Positions 6,946 through 13,877 of a DNA stretch of 15,353 nt are shown here, piece by piece. Every line of letters begins with the position of its first letter. Position 1 is the first letter of the stretch. This stretch comes from an uncultured Bacillota bacterium (GTDB lineage Bacteria; Bacillota_I; Bacilli_A; RF39; UBA660). A program made the translations under genes and the position numbers. Under the pieces are notes generated by a model, which saw only the letters and a list, made by a program, of their open reading frames with translations, was not told where the DNA came from and made no database searches. The stretch is taken from NCBI GenBank assembly GCA_947176475.1, contig CAMWQX010000005.1:1-15353 (forward strand), written 5' to 3'.

Positions 6946-9003
6946 ATGCTAAAAAAATCAAGTGCGATAGATCGCTTATTAAGAGAAAACCCAGCATTGG
7001 GTAATAGAAGATTTGGTTTACCCGATATTGGTAAACGTAATGACGGGGAATTTTTTAATCCCACTGTTCAAGCTATTGCTGATGCCATTGACTTCTATGG
7101 ATATGAAGTTCGTGACGAATTAATCACAACCGTAAAGGATGTGGACTTAGGAGGAGGTAATCCAACAAATTATCGTCCATTCCCTTTATCTATAAAGAGA
7201 ATGAAAGAGTCATTAGACAATTCTTTAATGTATCGTTATCCATATACTGAAGGTGATGATAACTTAAGAAGTATTTTATTAGATTATGTTGAAAGTTTAG
7301 GATTTATCAACACTATGCCTTACTCTTATGATGATATTGATGATAAAGGTTTATGTGTTCATAACTTAACCTTCTTACCATCTACATCAATAGCATTTAA
7401 TATGATTGTTAATATTATTGCCAAACCAGGTGATGTCATTATCGTTCCTGGACCAAACTATGGACTATTTACTATTCGTGCTGAAAGAGCTGGAGCCGAA
7501 GTCGAAGTATTGCCCCTTTCTGAAGAAGACAATTGGCTAGTTAATCCAGAAGCCTTAGCTGATAAAATCGATGATATTAACGAATCTCTTCAAAAAGTAT
7601 ATAATCGTCGTAAGGGATATGTTCCACGCGTTGTGGCTTTCTTAAATATGAACCCATCTAATCCAACGGGAAAAGTAATGTCAGAGAGGGACGTTGATTT
7701 ATTAAAGAATATAGCTGAAGTTTGTGCAAAACGTGGTGTATTCATCATTGATGACTTAGTATATCGTGACCTTTCTTATGAAGAAGATAATGTGGCAAAA
7801 CCAATTGCAAGTATCCCTGGATACTTTAGAAATACTATTTCCATGTTTGGTTTATCCAAAAGTTATGGAATGGCATCCCTAAGAGCTGGCTTTGTTGTTG
7901 CTGATGAAATTATCATAAGAGAATTAGTAAACCGTATCTTCCAAGGAATGGATTCCGCTCCAGATATTGTTGGACAAGCTCTTGTTGGAGCTTTCAACAC
8001 TACTGAGGAAAGAAAAGTTGTCTATAAAGAATACTTTGACGAATTAAGAGGAATATACAAGTACAAATATAATCTACTCGTAGCCTTAGTTGATGGAATT
8101 GATGCCGTCGATAAAAAGTATCGTGACTTAGTTGAAAATAAAATAAGAGAAAGAATTAATGATGAAGAATTAGCAAATGAAATTCTTAAAGGAACTCCAT
8201 ATATTGATTTCCCTAAGAATTTAGTTCCCGATGCTGGTTTCTTTGCTATTCTAGATTTTACTAAATTAAAGGGCATGAAGTATAAGGGAAATACAATTAA
8301 CACCGAAAGAGATTTACTAAAATTCTTCTATAAGAGAAGTCGTATAAGATTCTTAGTTGGTCAATCAATATCATGGCCTAAAACGGAAGAATTAGTTGGA
8401 CGTGTAACATATGCTTTAGAAGATGAAATCTTAATCGATGCGCTTGTTAATATGCATAAAGCCATTTTATTACTTTCACCAGCTGATGAATATGTTGTAC
8501 GAAAGAATAGATTAGAAGATCAAGAACAAATGGCCCACATCAAAGTAGATGGATGGCGTAATGCTTATGATAATATTGTTTCATCTAAATACTTAAATAA
8601 ATTAGATTATAAGAGTCAAACAGAAAGATATATTGCATCATTTGATGAATATAAAGACCTAGTTTTAGTAGCTGTTCAAAGTGATGAAGTATTAGGTTAC
8701 TCATGCTTCTCATATAACAATGAAAAGTATGACTCTGAATTAGTAAGTTTATATATTAAACCAGATCACTTAAATAAAGGAATCGGTACTACTCTATTTA
8801 AAGAGACTGCTAAAGAGTTATATGAAAATAATAAAAAGAATATGATCGTTTGGTGTTTCAGTGACAATGAATCGGCTAAGAAATTCTATACTGATTTAGG
8901 CGGTCAAATAGTTGAAACCAAAACTGTTACTATTGGTGATGAAGAATACCAAGAAGTTGGTTTCTATTACGATTTAAAAATGATTAATGAAAATGTTTTT
9001 TAG
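6946..9003 (+). CDS. Fusion of a PLP-dependent class I/II aminotransferase and a GNAT acetyltransferase
   Basis: The 685-residue cytoplasmic protein is preceded by AGGAAG seven bases before the ATG. Residues 1 to about 505 are a fold-type I PLP aminotransferase: NPSNPTG at 236-242, DLVY at 270-273 (Asp for the PLP ring nitrogen and the Tyr), SKSYG with the expected Schiff-base Lys305, Arg313 in SLRAGF, and Arg486 as a likely substrate carboxylate binder. The N-terminal part is longer than in a minimal aspartate aminotransferase. Residues from about 525 to 680 are a GNAT domain: GWRNAYDNI near 536-544, an acetyl-CoA loop of the form NKGIGT at 610-615, and SAKKFYTDLGG at 643-653. The two activities could act in sequence on one amino-acid substrate, such as transamination followed by N-acetylation, but the substrate cannot be read. 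It lies between the P array and a small helical protein. Confidence 0.93.
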   Translation: MLKKSSAIDRLLRENPALGNRRFGLPDIGKRNDGEFFNPTVQAIADAIDFYGYEVRDELITTVKDVDLGGGNPTNYRPFPLSIKRMKESLDNSLMYRYPYTEGDDNLRSILLDYVESLGFINTMPYSYDDIDDKGLCVHNLTFLPSTSIAFNMIVNIIAKPGDVIIVPGPNYGLFTIRAERAGAEVEVLPLSEEDNWLVNPEALADKIDDINESLQKVYNRRKGYVPRVVAFLNMNPSNPTGKVMSERDVDLLKNIAEVCAKRGVFIIDDLVYRDLSYEEDNVAKPIASIPGYFRNTISMFGLSKSYGMASLRAGFVVADEIIIRELVNRIFQGMDSAPDIVGQALVGAFNTTEERKVVYKEYFDELRGIYKYKYNLLVALVDGIDAVDKKYRDLVENKIRERINDEELANEILKGTPYIDFPKNLVPDAGFFAILDFTKLKGMKYKGNTINTERDLLKFFYKRSRIRFLVGQSISWPKTEELVGRVTYALEDEILIDALVNMHKAILLLSPADEYVVRKNRLEDQEQMAHIKVDGWRNAYDNIVSSKYLNKLDYKSQTERYIASFDEYKDLVLVAVQSDEVLGYSCFSYNNEKYDSELVSLYIKPDHLNKGIGTTLFKETAKELYENNKKNMIVWCFSDNESAKKFYTDLGGQIVETKTVTIGDEEYQEVGFYYDLKMINENVF

Positions 9004-9015
9004 GGGGAATAAAAA

Positions 9016-9558
9016 ATGGGAGAAAATTCCAATGTCGAAGCACAAATAAATGAACTTTTAGCACAAATAAATGAATTTAATAATGGAAATGATGAACTAG
9101 TATATGTTGTTGAAGGTGTTTTACAGGCTGTAAGTAAATATGCCAAAAAGACAACATCGTACTATATTAAATTTCGTCTTATGGAATTGTATTTAGATAT
9201 ATCTTTGCGCATAGTTAATAATGCCATTAGAAAAAATGCTAAATATAAAGAACTACATCAATATTATGAAGAGGATTTAGCTTTCTATCTCGAAGCATCA
9301 TCTTTTCTTAAAACTTATATTAAAAAATGCGAAAAAACGGGAGATGTTGATAACTTAGATTCAGCCTATTTGATGACTATCTATTTATCAACAGTCTTAT
9401 CTAACTTAAGTGATTATGTTTCCGAAATAAATAAGATAACAGGAGACATAGTTGGTGAGTTCTCTTACTCAAGTAATGAACACATGAGAGAAAGAACTAA
9501 ATTAGATATTGAAGAAATAAAAAAATTAATGAAAAATATAGAGGAAGAAGGCAAATAA
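9016..9558 (+). CDS. Small helical protein of unknown function
   Basis: The 180-residue protein is preceded by a G-rich ribosome site at 9003-9007 and starts 12 bases after the aminotransferase stop. It appears almost wholly alpha-helical: no signal peptide, few Gly or Pro, regularly spaced Leu/Ile/Tyr. The N-terminus carries two consecutive heptads, AQINELL (9-15) and AQINEFN (16-22), suggesting a short coiled coil. The C-terminus is again a charged helix ending in EEEGK. A helical bundle or a partner-binding role is plausible. I do not recognise the family. Its start site and the one-base gap to the next gene place it firmly in the operon. Confidence 0.85.
   Translation: MGENSNVEAQINELLAQINEFNNGNDELVYVVEGVLQAVSKYAKKTTSYYIKFRLMELYLDISLRIVNNAIRKNAKYKELHQYYEEDLAFYLEASSFLKTYIKKCEKTGDVDNLDSAYLMTIYLSTVLSNLSDYVSEINKITGDIVGEFSYSSNEHMRERTKLDIEEIKKLMKNIEEEGK
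9040..9075 (+). repeat. Tandem 21-base duplication encoding a repeated heptad
   Basis: GCACAAATAAATGAA occurs at 9040-9054 and again at 9061-9075, a 21-base period that keeps the frame and encodes AQINE twice. Confidence 0.85.
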
Positions 9559-9559
9559 A

Positions 9560-9952
9560 ATGTATCATGCAATACGTTTGACTAATGGTCAAGATTTGAA
9601 AAAGGAAATAGTTAAATATGCCGAGGAACACAATATTGTAGCTGGTGCTGTTGTTTCCGGAGTTGGATGTGTAAAAAAAATCAATGTCCGTACAGCAAAA
9701 GCCTTAAAATGCATTGAGAAAGAAGAAGACTATGAAATCGTTAGCTTAATGGGAACTATTAGTAAAGATGGAGTTCACTTACATATCTCTTTATCTGATG
9801 AAGAGGGCGTAACCATTGGTGGTCATTTAAAAGATGGAAACATTGTTAATACAACTTGTGAATTAGTAATCGTTGAACTACCTAACCATGAATTTTCTCG
9901 TGAATTTGATGAATCAACGGGATATGACGAATTAGTTATAAGGAGCAAATAA
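9560..9952 (+). CDS. PPC/DUF296 domain protein
   Basis: The 130-residue protein consists of one PPC (plant and prokaryote conserved, DUF296) domain of the usual stand-alone bacterial length. Family marks are SGVG at 33-36, GVHLHISLSD at 71-80, GGHL at 87-90, TTCEL at 98-102 and a C-terminal FDESTGYDELVI. The His residues at 73, 75 and 89 sit where some structures of the family bind metal. Members form trimers; in plants the domain is joined to AT hooks and mediates protein contacts, while the bacterial role is not settled. No AT hook is present here. It starts one base after the helical protein, and its stop overlaps the next start as TAATG, so tight coupling is expected. Confidence 0.93.
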   Translation: MYHAIRLTNGQDLKKEIVKYAEEHNIVAGAVVSGVGCVKKINVRTAKALKCIEKEEDYEIVSLMGTISKDGVHLHISLSDEEGVTIGGHLKDGNIVNTTCELVIVELPNHEFSREFDESTGYDELVIRSK

Positions 9953-10800
9953 TGAAAAAGATATTTCTAGTATTCTTTATAGTACTCATTTTAGTTGTAG
10001 GAGCTATTATCTGGAATCACAACAATAATAAGGAAAAGTATGAAAAACTAATCAATGAATATATGGTTGATTTAGCTAGTAAACAAAAAGAGACAACATG
10101 TTTTTATGGAGTTAAATACTTTGGCAAAAATTATGAACATGTCTATGCATGGGTAACTGAGCAATGCTATTATGCATCTAATAATAAAATTATTAAAGAT
10201 TCAGGTTCATCTATGGCTTATCGTTTTTATCAAGAAAATGATGTAATTAAATCATTTGAAAATCCCGAAGATGGAGATAATTATGAAAAAAGTATGGAAG
10301 AATTATTTCCTGTCATCGTAAGAAATAAAATGTCTAATTATTCATCTAATAAAACTCAAGAATCATTAGATAATCTTGATGAATTAGCTAAAAAACATTT
10401 TAATTTAAGTGATATTACTTATGAATCAAATGTTGAAAATCCAACCTATGGTGATATAACTGACATAAAAGTTCAAAAAGCGAAGATTAAAAAATTACTA
10501 ACTCTTCATAATCGCGAAATATATGGACCAAAGAATAAGGTCTTCCTATATGATAAAAATAATGCCGAACATGAACTTATTGATTCATTAAAAAACGATG
10601 TTTTCAATCTAGAACAAATTGAAGATTATTTAGCATATGAAAGTGATAATGGCAATATTCAAGTTGAAGATTTAGAAGATGGTTCTTCTTCTATTTATAA
10701 AAGTGAAGACTATACCGTTATCATCTGCCATATATCTGATAATAATAATATTTATTTTGGGGATAAATCTTTAGAATACAAAGAATCTTATTGTAAGTAA
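9952..10800 (+). CDS. Membrane-anchored extracytoplasmic protein next to the ABC exporter
   Basis: The 282-residue protein begins with MKK and one hydrophobic segment at 4-22, then a long polar region, so it is an N-terminally anchored protein whose body should lie outside the membrane. No lipobox is present. Cysteines are few (50, 72, one near the end in an ICHIS context, and 281), so one or two disulfides are conceivable. A Lys/Glu/Asn-rich middle looks helical, and the C-terminal part has strand-like alternation. Its ATG overlaps the stop of the PPC gene (TAATG), and it ends 15 bases before the ATPase gene in the same frame, separated by a TAA. Position suggests an accessory or substrate-facing part of the exporter. 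Family not recognised. Confidence 0.87.
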   Translation: MKKIFLVFFIVLILVVGAIIWNHNNNKEKYEKLINEYMVDLASKQKETTCFYGVKYFGKNYEHVYAWVTEQCYYASNNKIIKDSGSSMAYRFYQENDVIKSFENPEDGDNYEKSMEELFPVIVRNKMSNYSSNKTQESLDNLDELAKKHFNLSDITYESNVENPTYGDITDIKVQKAKIKKLLTLHNREIYGPKNKVFLYDKNNAEHELIDSLKNDVFNLEQIEDYLAYESDNGNIQVEDLEDGSSSIYKSEDYTVIICHISDNNNIYFGDKSLEYKESYCK

Positions 10801-10815
10801 GGATGTGAAACAAAA

Positions 10816-11571
10816 GTGATAAAAATTGAACACTTAAAAAAAGAATTTATTAAAACTGAGGCTAAAAATAAACGTATTAAATTTGCTGCTATAGATGATG
10901 TATCATTCGAAGCAGGTGAAGGAAAAGTTATAGGCATCCTTGGTCATAATGGTGCTGGTAAGACTACACTTCTAAGAATGATTGCGGGAATTATGGAACC
11001 CACAAATGGAACAATTGAATTTGATGGTAAAGACTATAAGCACAACGAACTTGAAATAAAAAGTGAATTAGCTTATCTTTCTGGTAATACTAAAATATAT
11101 CAAACTATAACTCCCTATGAATTACTTAAAATGTGTTGTGAATTTTATAATATGGAAGAATCCCAAATTGATAAGCGTATCAAAGAGATTTCTAAGCGAT
11201 TAAAGATGGATAAATTCTTATATAATCGCATTGATCGCTTGTCCACTGGGCAAACGCAAAAAGTAAATATTGCTAGATCATTTATTCATGATCCCAAATA
11301 TTACATCTTAGATGAAGTAACAAGTGGTTTAGATATCATTTCTAGCCAAATAATCTTAGACTTCATCAAAGAAGAAAAGAAAAACAAAAAATGCGTATTA
11401 TATTCAACACATTATATGGAAGAAGCCGAAAATATCTGTGATGAATGCATTATGATTAATCATGGAAAAATAATTGCCACAGGTACTCCTGAAGAAATTA
11501 AAAAGTATACAAAGACAAGCAATCTACGTGAAGCTTTCTTTGCTTTAATAGGAGGTAATTATGAAGAGTAA
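10816..11571 (+). CDS. ABC transporter ATP-binding protein, NatA-like
   Basis: The 251-residue ABC ATPase powers export through the membrane protein encoded next. Walker A is GHNGAGKT (43-50), the signature is LSTGQ (142-146) rather than LSGGQ, Walker B is YYILDE (162-167), the D-loop is SGLD (170-173) and the switch His is 199. In the Q-loop region it reads LAYLSGNTKIY in place of a plain Gln, a pattern I associate with the NatA sodium-exporter ATPases. The start is GTG; no other in-frame start exists after the TAA at 10798-10800, and AGGATG lies about ten bases upstream. The gene overlaps the permease by 11 bases. NatA-like is a subfamily guess; the ion or drug exported is not proven. Confidence 0.94.
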   Translation: MIKIEHLKKEFIKTEAKNKRIKFAAIDDVSFEAGEGKVIGILGHNGAGKTTLLRMIAGIMEPTNGTIEFDGKDYKHNELEIKSELAYLSGNTKIYQTITPYELLKMCCEFYNMEESQIDKRIKEISKRLKMDKFLYNRIDRLSTGQTQKVNIARSFIHDPKYYILDEVTSGLDIISSQIILDFIKEEKKNKKCVLYSTHYMEEAENICDECIMINHGKIIATGTPEEIKKYTKTSNLREAFFALIGGNYEE

Positions 11572-12715
11572 AACAATGAACATCTTTAAAAAAGAGATGC
11601 GTGAAGTATTCCGTGATAAAAAATCTCTTTCAATGATGCTAATAATACCTATTTTAATACCCTTAGTAGTATTAGGAATGTCAGCATTATTTGATATGGA
11701 AGCTAACACAGATATCGAAGAATATAACAAAGTTGGTATCGCCTATAAATTAAGCGATGATGAAAAAAATCTACTAAAAGAATTCAATATTGATTACCAA
11801 GAAGGGACATTAGAAGAAGTAAAAAAGGCTTATGAAGAAAGCAAAATATATGCCTATATTACTTTAGATGATAATAAATATACGATTAATTATAATGAGG
11901 AATCAACCAATAGTGTACTTGCTCGTACATTATCGTTTAATTACTTAGAATCATGGAAAAGTATCTTACAGACCCGTTATTTAAGTAATCAAAAAATTGA
12001 TCCCAATATTGTCCTAAATATTATCTTTATTGAATCTGTTGCCGAAGATGTTACAAACAATTTCTTTGGCGAATACATTACTGGTTATTCTTTCCTATTT
12101 ATTATAATGGCAATAACTATTTCAGCTACATATCCTGCTACGGATACAACAGCCGGTGAAAAAGAAAGAGGAACACTAGAAACCTTACTTTCCTTCCCAA
12201 TTAAGAGCCGTGATATCATCGTAGGTAAACTAATGAGTGTTACTACATCATCAGTGATTACAGGTTTATTAAGTTTGGCATTATCACTTGGTTCTTTAGC
12301 TTATGCTAATAATGCCTTTGAAATATATAAGGATATTAATATTATGCCTAGTGTAGATACCATTATTTTATCATTAGTCATTATCCTTGTTTATTCTCTA
12401 TTTATTAGTGGAATATGTATTGCTATTGCTAGTATGTCAAAAACCTTTAAGGAAGCTCAAAGTGCTTTAACACCAATTAACTTTATATGTTTCTTCCCTG
12501 GTATGATAGCATTCTTAGTTAATATCAAGACTAATGCTTTAATTGCTATCATTCCATTCTTGAATTTTACCCAAATATTCAATGATGTTAACGGTGGGGA
12601 AGTCAATATCTTAAATATTATATTGATGATTGTATCAAGTATTGTATATATCACTGTCATAATTTGGTATATAATTAAACAATATAAATCAGAGCGTATT
12701 TTATTTAATAGTTAA
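11561..12715 (+). CDS. ABC transporter permease, NatB / ABC2 type
   Basis: The 384-residue integral membrane protein is the partner of the ATPase just upstream; AGGAGG sits inside the ATPase gene ahead of the ATG. It has the ABC2 layout: a cytoplasmic N-terminal helix (FKKEMREVFRDKKS), a first membrane segment at about 24-44, a soluble outside domain at about 45-170, then five or so segments between 175 and 372. The diagnostic loop after the second segment reads TAGEKERGTLETLLSFPI (197-214), as in NatB and related exporters. Length is close to that of NatB. In Bacillus the NatAB pair expels sodium under proton-uncoupling or alcohol stress, but relatives carry other substrates. It ends at the terminator that closes the long operon. 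Confidence 0.93.
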   Translation: MKSKTMNIFKKEMREVFRDKKSLSMMLIIPILIPLVVLGMSALFDMEANTDIEEYNKVGIAYKLSDDEKNLLKEFNIDYQEGTLEEVKKAYEESKIYAYITLDDNKYTINYNEESTNSVLARTLSFNYLESWKSILQTRYLSNQKIDPNIVLNIIFIESVAEDVTNNFFGEYITGYSFLFIIMAITISATYPATDTTAGEKERGTLETLLSFPIKSRDIIVGKLMSVTTSSVITGLLSLALSLGSLAYANNAFEIYKDINIMPSVDTIILSLVIILVYSLFISGICIAIASMSKTFKEAQSALTPINFICFFPGMIAFLVNIKTNALIAIIPFLNFTQIFNDVNGGEVNILNIILMIVSSIVYITVIIWYIIKQYKSERILFNS

Positions 12716-12738
12716 AACTAGGAATACTCCTAGTTTTT
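12714..12738 (+). terminator. Rho-independent terminator closing the long operon
   Basis: A perfect 10-bp stem (12714-12723 with 12728-12737) around a 4-base loop runs into a T tract (12734-12738). The stem begins inside the permease stop codon at 12713-12715. Confidence 0.9.
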
Positions 12739-12741
12739 ATA

Positions 12742-12750
12742 TGATATAAT
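12742..12750 (+). promoter_or_regulatory. Promoter of the radical SAM gene (extended -10)
   Basis: TGATATAAT is a consensus extended -10 element directly after the operon terminator. No good -35 is present, since that space is filled by the hairpin. Predicted transcription starts near 12757, so the leader is only about 12 bases and just holds the ribosome site GGTGGT at 12760-12765. Confidence 0.65.
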
Positions 12751-12768
12751 CTTTATATCGGTGGTATT

Positions 12769-13572
12769 ATGTTTAAAAAAATATATGTTGAAATAACCAA
12801 TAACTGTAATCTCAATTGTTCTTTTTGTACCCACAACAAAAGACCAAATAAATTTATGTCACTTGAAGAATTTAAAATTATCTTAGACAAACTAAAGGGA
12901 CATACTAAACATTTATATCTTCATGTTCTAGGAGAACCTTTATTACATCCAAATATCATGCGTATGATAGATGTTGCTTCCCAAGATTTCCATATCAATA
13001 TTACTACTAATGGCTATCTTATTAATAAGATAAAAGAATGTGAAAATATTCGTCAAATTAATATTTCTCTTCATAGTTTTCATGAAAGTAATAATCTTTC
13101 ATTAGAAGAATATCTACATAAAATATTTGCCATTGCATCAAAGTTATCTCGCAAAACATATATTAATTATCGTTTATGGATAAAAAGTTCTCATAATGAA
13201 AGAATATTAGAATATCTAAATAAAGAATATAATACTAATTTAACTACGGATAATTTAAAGAGTAACAATACATTAGCACCTAATATCTTCTTAAGTACTC
13301 ATGATGAATTTATATGGCCTAGTCTAAATAAGGAAAAGATAAATGAAAAGGGAATGTGCTATGCCTTACGCGATCACATTGCCATCTTAGTTGATGGAAC
13401 AGTTATCCCTTGTTGTCTTGACGCTGATGGCATTATTAAATTAGGCAATATTTACCAAGACTCCCTAGAAGATATCATAATAAGCTCACGATTCCAAAAA
13501 ATGCTTCAAGGTTTTAGGGAAAATAAAAAGTGCGAAGAATTGTGTAAGAGATGTCATTTTATTGAAAAATAA
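12769..13572 (+). CDS. Radical SAM protein with a C-terminal SPASM-like domain
   Basis: The 267-residue cytoplasmic iron-sulfur enzyme has the radical SAM cluster motif CNLNCSFC (Cys13, 17, 20), which binds the [4Fe-4S] that splits S-adenosylmethionine. It is followed by GEP at 55-57 and TTNG at 79-82. The C-terminal part carries Cys197, 215, 216, 255, 259 and 262, with VDGTVIPCC and LGNIY spacing typical of the SPASM region that binds an auxiliary cluster. It is shorter than the classic SPASM peptide maturases (about 350-450 residues), so the domain is probably a compact form. Substrate unknown; SPASM enzymes modify peptides, proteins or small molecules. It has its own promoter and terminator, so it need not work with the exporter upstream. 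GGTGGT is the ribosome site. Confidence 0.93.
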   Translation: MFKKIYVEITNNCNLNCSFCTHNKRPNKFMSLEEFKIILDKLKGHTKHLYLHVLGEPLLHPNIMRMIDVASQDFHINITTNGYLINKIKECENIRQINISLHSFHESNNLSLEEYLHKIFAIASKLSRKTYINYRLWIKSSHNERILEYLNKEYNTNLTTDNLKSNNTLAPNIFLSTHDEFIWPSLNKEKINEKGMCYALRDHIAILVDGTVIPCCLDADGIIKLGNIYQDSLEDIIISSRFQKMLQGFRENKKCEELCKRCHFIEK

Positions 13573-13607
13573 AAACAGTCTGTTTTGTATTAACAAACTG
13601 TTTTTTT
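13571..13607 (+). terminator. Bidirectional terminator between convergent genes
   Basis: A 10-bp stem with one mismatch (13575-13584 with 13592-13601) closes a 7-base loop. An A run precedes it and a T run follows (13601-13607), so it can end transcription from both sides. It overlaps the radical SAM stop (13570-13572), and the loop holds part of the stop of the minus-strand gene (13590-13592). Confidence 0.85.
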
Positions 13608-13835
13608 CTTTGTTGGTTTTATTTCCATTTGTGGGACAAGTATACTCGTAAATCCCATTTCTTTATGAAGTTCATCTTCGATTTTTTTAAACCCTTGAAC
13701 TTCATCAATTTTGCCATCATTGATTTCCTTAAATACAGTTCTTACGATTACTATGATATCATCAATTTCAAGTTGTGTGATTTCACTTAGCGCATTACAG
13801 TATAGAAAAAAATCTACTGATTGATGTAAACTCAT
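13590..13835 (-). CDS. Small unrecognised protein of 81 residues
   Basis: The ATG (complement of 13833-13835) follows a GAGGGGG ribosome site (complement of 13843-13849). The product is acidic and helical in its first 60 residues (many Glu, Asp and Ile), then has a basic tail ending in KKKTVC. There is no signal peptide or membrane segment. It has its own candidate promoter, lies 42 bases downstream of the metallopeptidase-like gene on the same strand, and ends in a shared terminator, which supports a real gene. It may be co-transcribed with that neighbour. Family unknown. A small regulatory or partner protein is possible. Confidence 0.75.
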   Translation of the reverse strand: MSLHQSVDFFLYCNALSEITQLEIDDIIVIVRTVFKEINDGKIDEVQGFKKIEDELHKEMGFTSILVPQMEIKPTKKKTVC

Positions 13836-13846
13836 AATAAATCCCC

Positions 13847-13856
13847 CTCAATTGAG
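13847..13856. promoter_or_regulatory. 10-bp perfect palindrome in the leader of the 81-residue protein gene
   Basis: CTCAATTGAG lies between the candidate -10 and the ribosome site, overlapping the latter's edge. It could be an operator half-palindrome or chance in AT-rich DNA. Confidence 0.3.
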
Positions 13857-13860
13857 TGAT

Positions 13861-13869
13861 ATATTAGCA
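13861..13869 (-). promoter_or_regulatory. Candidate extended -10 of the 81-residue protein gene
   Basis: The complement reads TGCTAATAT, that is TG-n-TAATAT. The leader would be about 19 bases. No clear -35 is present. Confidence 0.4.
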
Positions 13870-13877
13870 CATTTTAA

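Larger units (their letters stand above)
1630..12738 (+). other. Putative ten-gene operon
   Basis: Ten same-strand genes follow one another with gaps of 15, 17, 21, -17, 33, 12, 1, -1, 15 and -11 bases (the fifth is the only gap long enough for a promoter). No hairpin with a T tract is visible until 12714-12738. The unit is bounded upstream by the promoter at 1594-1602. A second start in front of the aminotransferase (6910-6918) is possible, so the array may be a separately adjustable part. Co-transcription is inferred from spacing only. Confidence 0.55.

Noticed and set aside
8022..8303. Minus-strand open frame of 93 codons
   Set aside because: Opposite-strand shadow of the aminotransferase coding sequence.
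11545..11730. Minus-strand open frame of 61 codons
   Set aside because: Lies across the ATPase-permease overlap; shadow frame.
12457..12660. Minus-strand open frame of 67 codons
   Set aside because: Shadow of the permease membrane segments; its hydrophobicity reflects the complement of that sequence.
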